Source of the DNA: Comamonas testosteroni
GTDB lineage: Bacteria > Pseudomonadota > Gammaproteobacteria > Burkholderiales > Burkholderiaceae_C
Assembly: GCA_008727115.1 (NCBI GenBank)
Contig: CP044131.1
Coordinates: forward strand, 1,984,001-2,048,000
DNA: 64,000 nt
Direction: 5' to 3'
This document shows, in pieces, positions 63,809 to 64,000 of this stretch. Position 1 is the first letter of the stretch, and each line of letters opens with the position of its first letter. A program made the position numbers and the translations under genes. Below the pieces are notes generated by a model. The model had not been told where the DNA came from, did no database searches, and was given only the letters and a program-made list of their open reading frames with translations.

Positions 63809-64000
63809 AGCACTGGATAGCGTTTGAGTGATGTGGCTATGGTCTACATAGCTCAGCAGTCGTTTCAGCGCCTTGTCATCAATGCCCATGCGTTGCAATT
63901 GCTCATGTGTGGCCTGCGCATAGTCCAGTGTCGTGCCATAGATGCCCTGCGCCTGAGAAAAAATGCGACGGTATTCGTCCGGCGCCAGCTCACCGGTGTG
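63803..64000 (-). CDS. Unrecognised protein, C-terminal 65 residues (partial)
   Basis: Translated by eye from the right edge; the gene continues outside. The visible part is soluble and helical: HTGELAPDEYRRIFSQAQG, then DYAQATHEQLQRMGIDDKAL. No family recognised. The final codons overlap a repeat-like stretch. The sodC start lies 103 bases beyond the stop, so the two are co-directional. Confidence 0.65.
   Translation of the reverse strand, partial: HTGELAPDEYRRIFSQAQGIYGTTLDYAQATHEQLQRMGIDDKALKRLLSYVDHSHITQTLSSAI

Overview
The window looks like ordinary chromosome of a high-GC betaproteobacterium of the family Comamonadaceae, most likely Comamonas. The reasons are a phaC-phaA-phaB polyhydroxybutyrate cluster, ETF-ubiquinone oxidoreductase, a DUF1329 protein, close LysP- and PuuP-like permeases, and degenerate copies of an intergenic repeat (core AATAGCT..TAGCGCTTG) that I associate from memory with this family. 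No rRNA, tRNA, CRISPR array, complete insertion sequence or prophage was seen. Both ends cut genes.

Layout. 0-1.5 kb: diguanylate cyclase followed by a MinD/ParA-type ATPase (minus). 1.5-7.7 kb: SulP anion transporter, TauD-type dioxygenase, DUF1329 protein and lysine permease. 8.2-11 kb: a three-gene ABC importer of the ABC_sub_bind type. 11.5-16 kb: ETF-QO, an AhpD-like protein, a DUF6882-like protein, a YigZ protein and a 55-residue protein with a strong ribosome site. 16-19.8 kb: LuxR-type regulator, FAD monooxygenase, DUF2783 protein and a PepSY protein. 20-25.2 kb: YgiQ radical SAM protein and a membrane GGDEF-EAL protein whose EAL domain is cut by an in-frame TGA. 25.5-28.9 kb: Nudix hydrolase, FAH-family hydrolase divergent from a maleylacetoacetate isomerase-type GST, PgeF and a small membrane protein overlapping it tail to tail. 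29-33.3 kb: phaC, phaA, phaB. 33.4-43 kb: DUF2322, an anchored protein with a Gly/Ser-rich tail, MFS transporter, lipoprotein amidohydrolase, FUSC protein, putrescine-type permease, EVE protein, DUF697-like protein, YeaQ-type protein and an NlpC/P60 peptidase. 43.4-49.2 kb: isochorismatase-type hydrolase, PrpE, phosphomannomutase/phosphoglucomutase and Kdo transferase. 49.4-56.7 kb (minus): RND adaptor, RND pump, isoaspartate-methyltransferase-like protein, rhodanese and TolC in one co-directional run. 56.9-64 kb: MsrA, a small secreted protein, a His-rich ZnuD-like receptor, a tyrosine-recombinase-like protein with eroded catalytic residues, PdxH, a MocA-like nucleotidyltransferase, a lipoprotein SodC and the tail of an unrecognised gene.

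Genes that probably work together: phaCAB converts acetyl-CoA to polyhydroxybutyrate, and PrpE could supply propionyl-CoA. The FAH/isomerase pair fits the end of a gentisate or homogentisate ring-cleavage route. PMM/PGM and WaaA serve LPS synthesis. The RND/TolC genes would make a complete tripartite pump. The ZnuD-like receptor points to zinc uptake. I found no clearly new multi-gene system. The most unusual items are the stop-interrupted GGDEF-EAL gene, the eroded recombinase, a repeat-like stretch inside the pgeF reading frame, and a run of perfect inverted repeats upstream of lysP.
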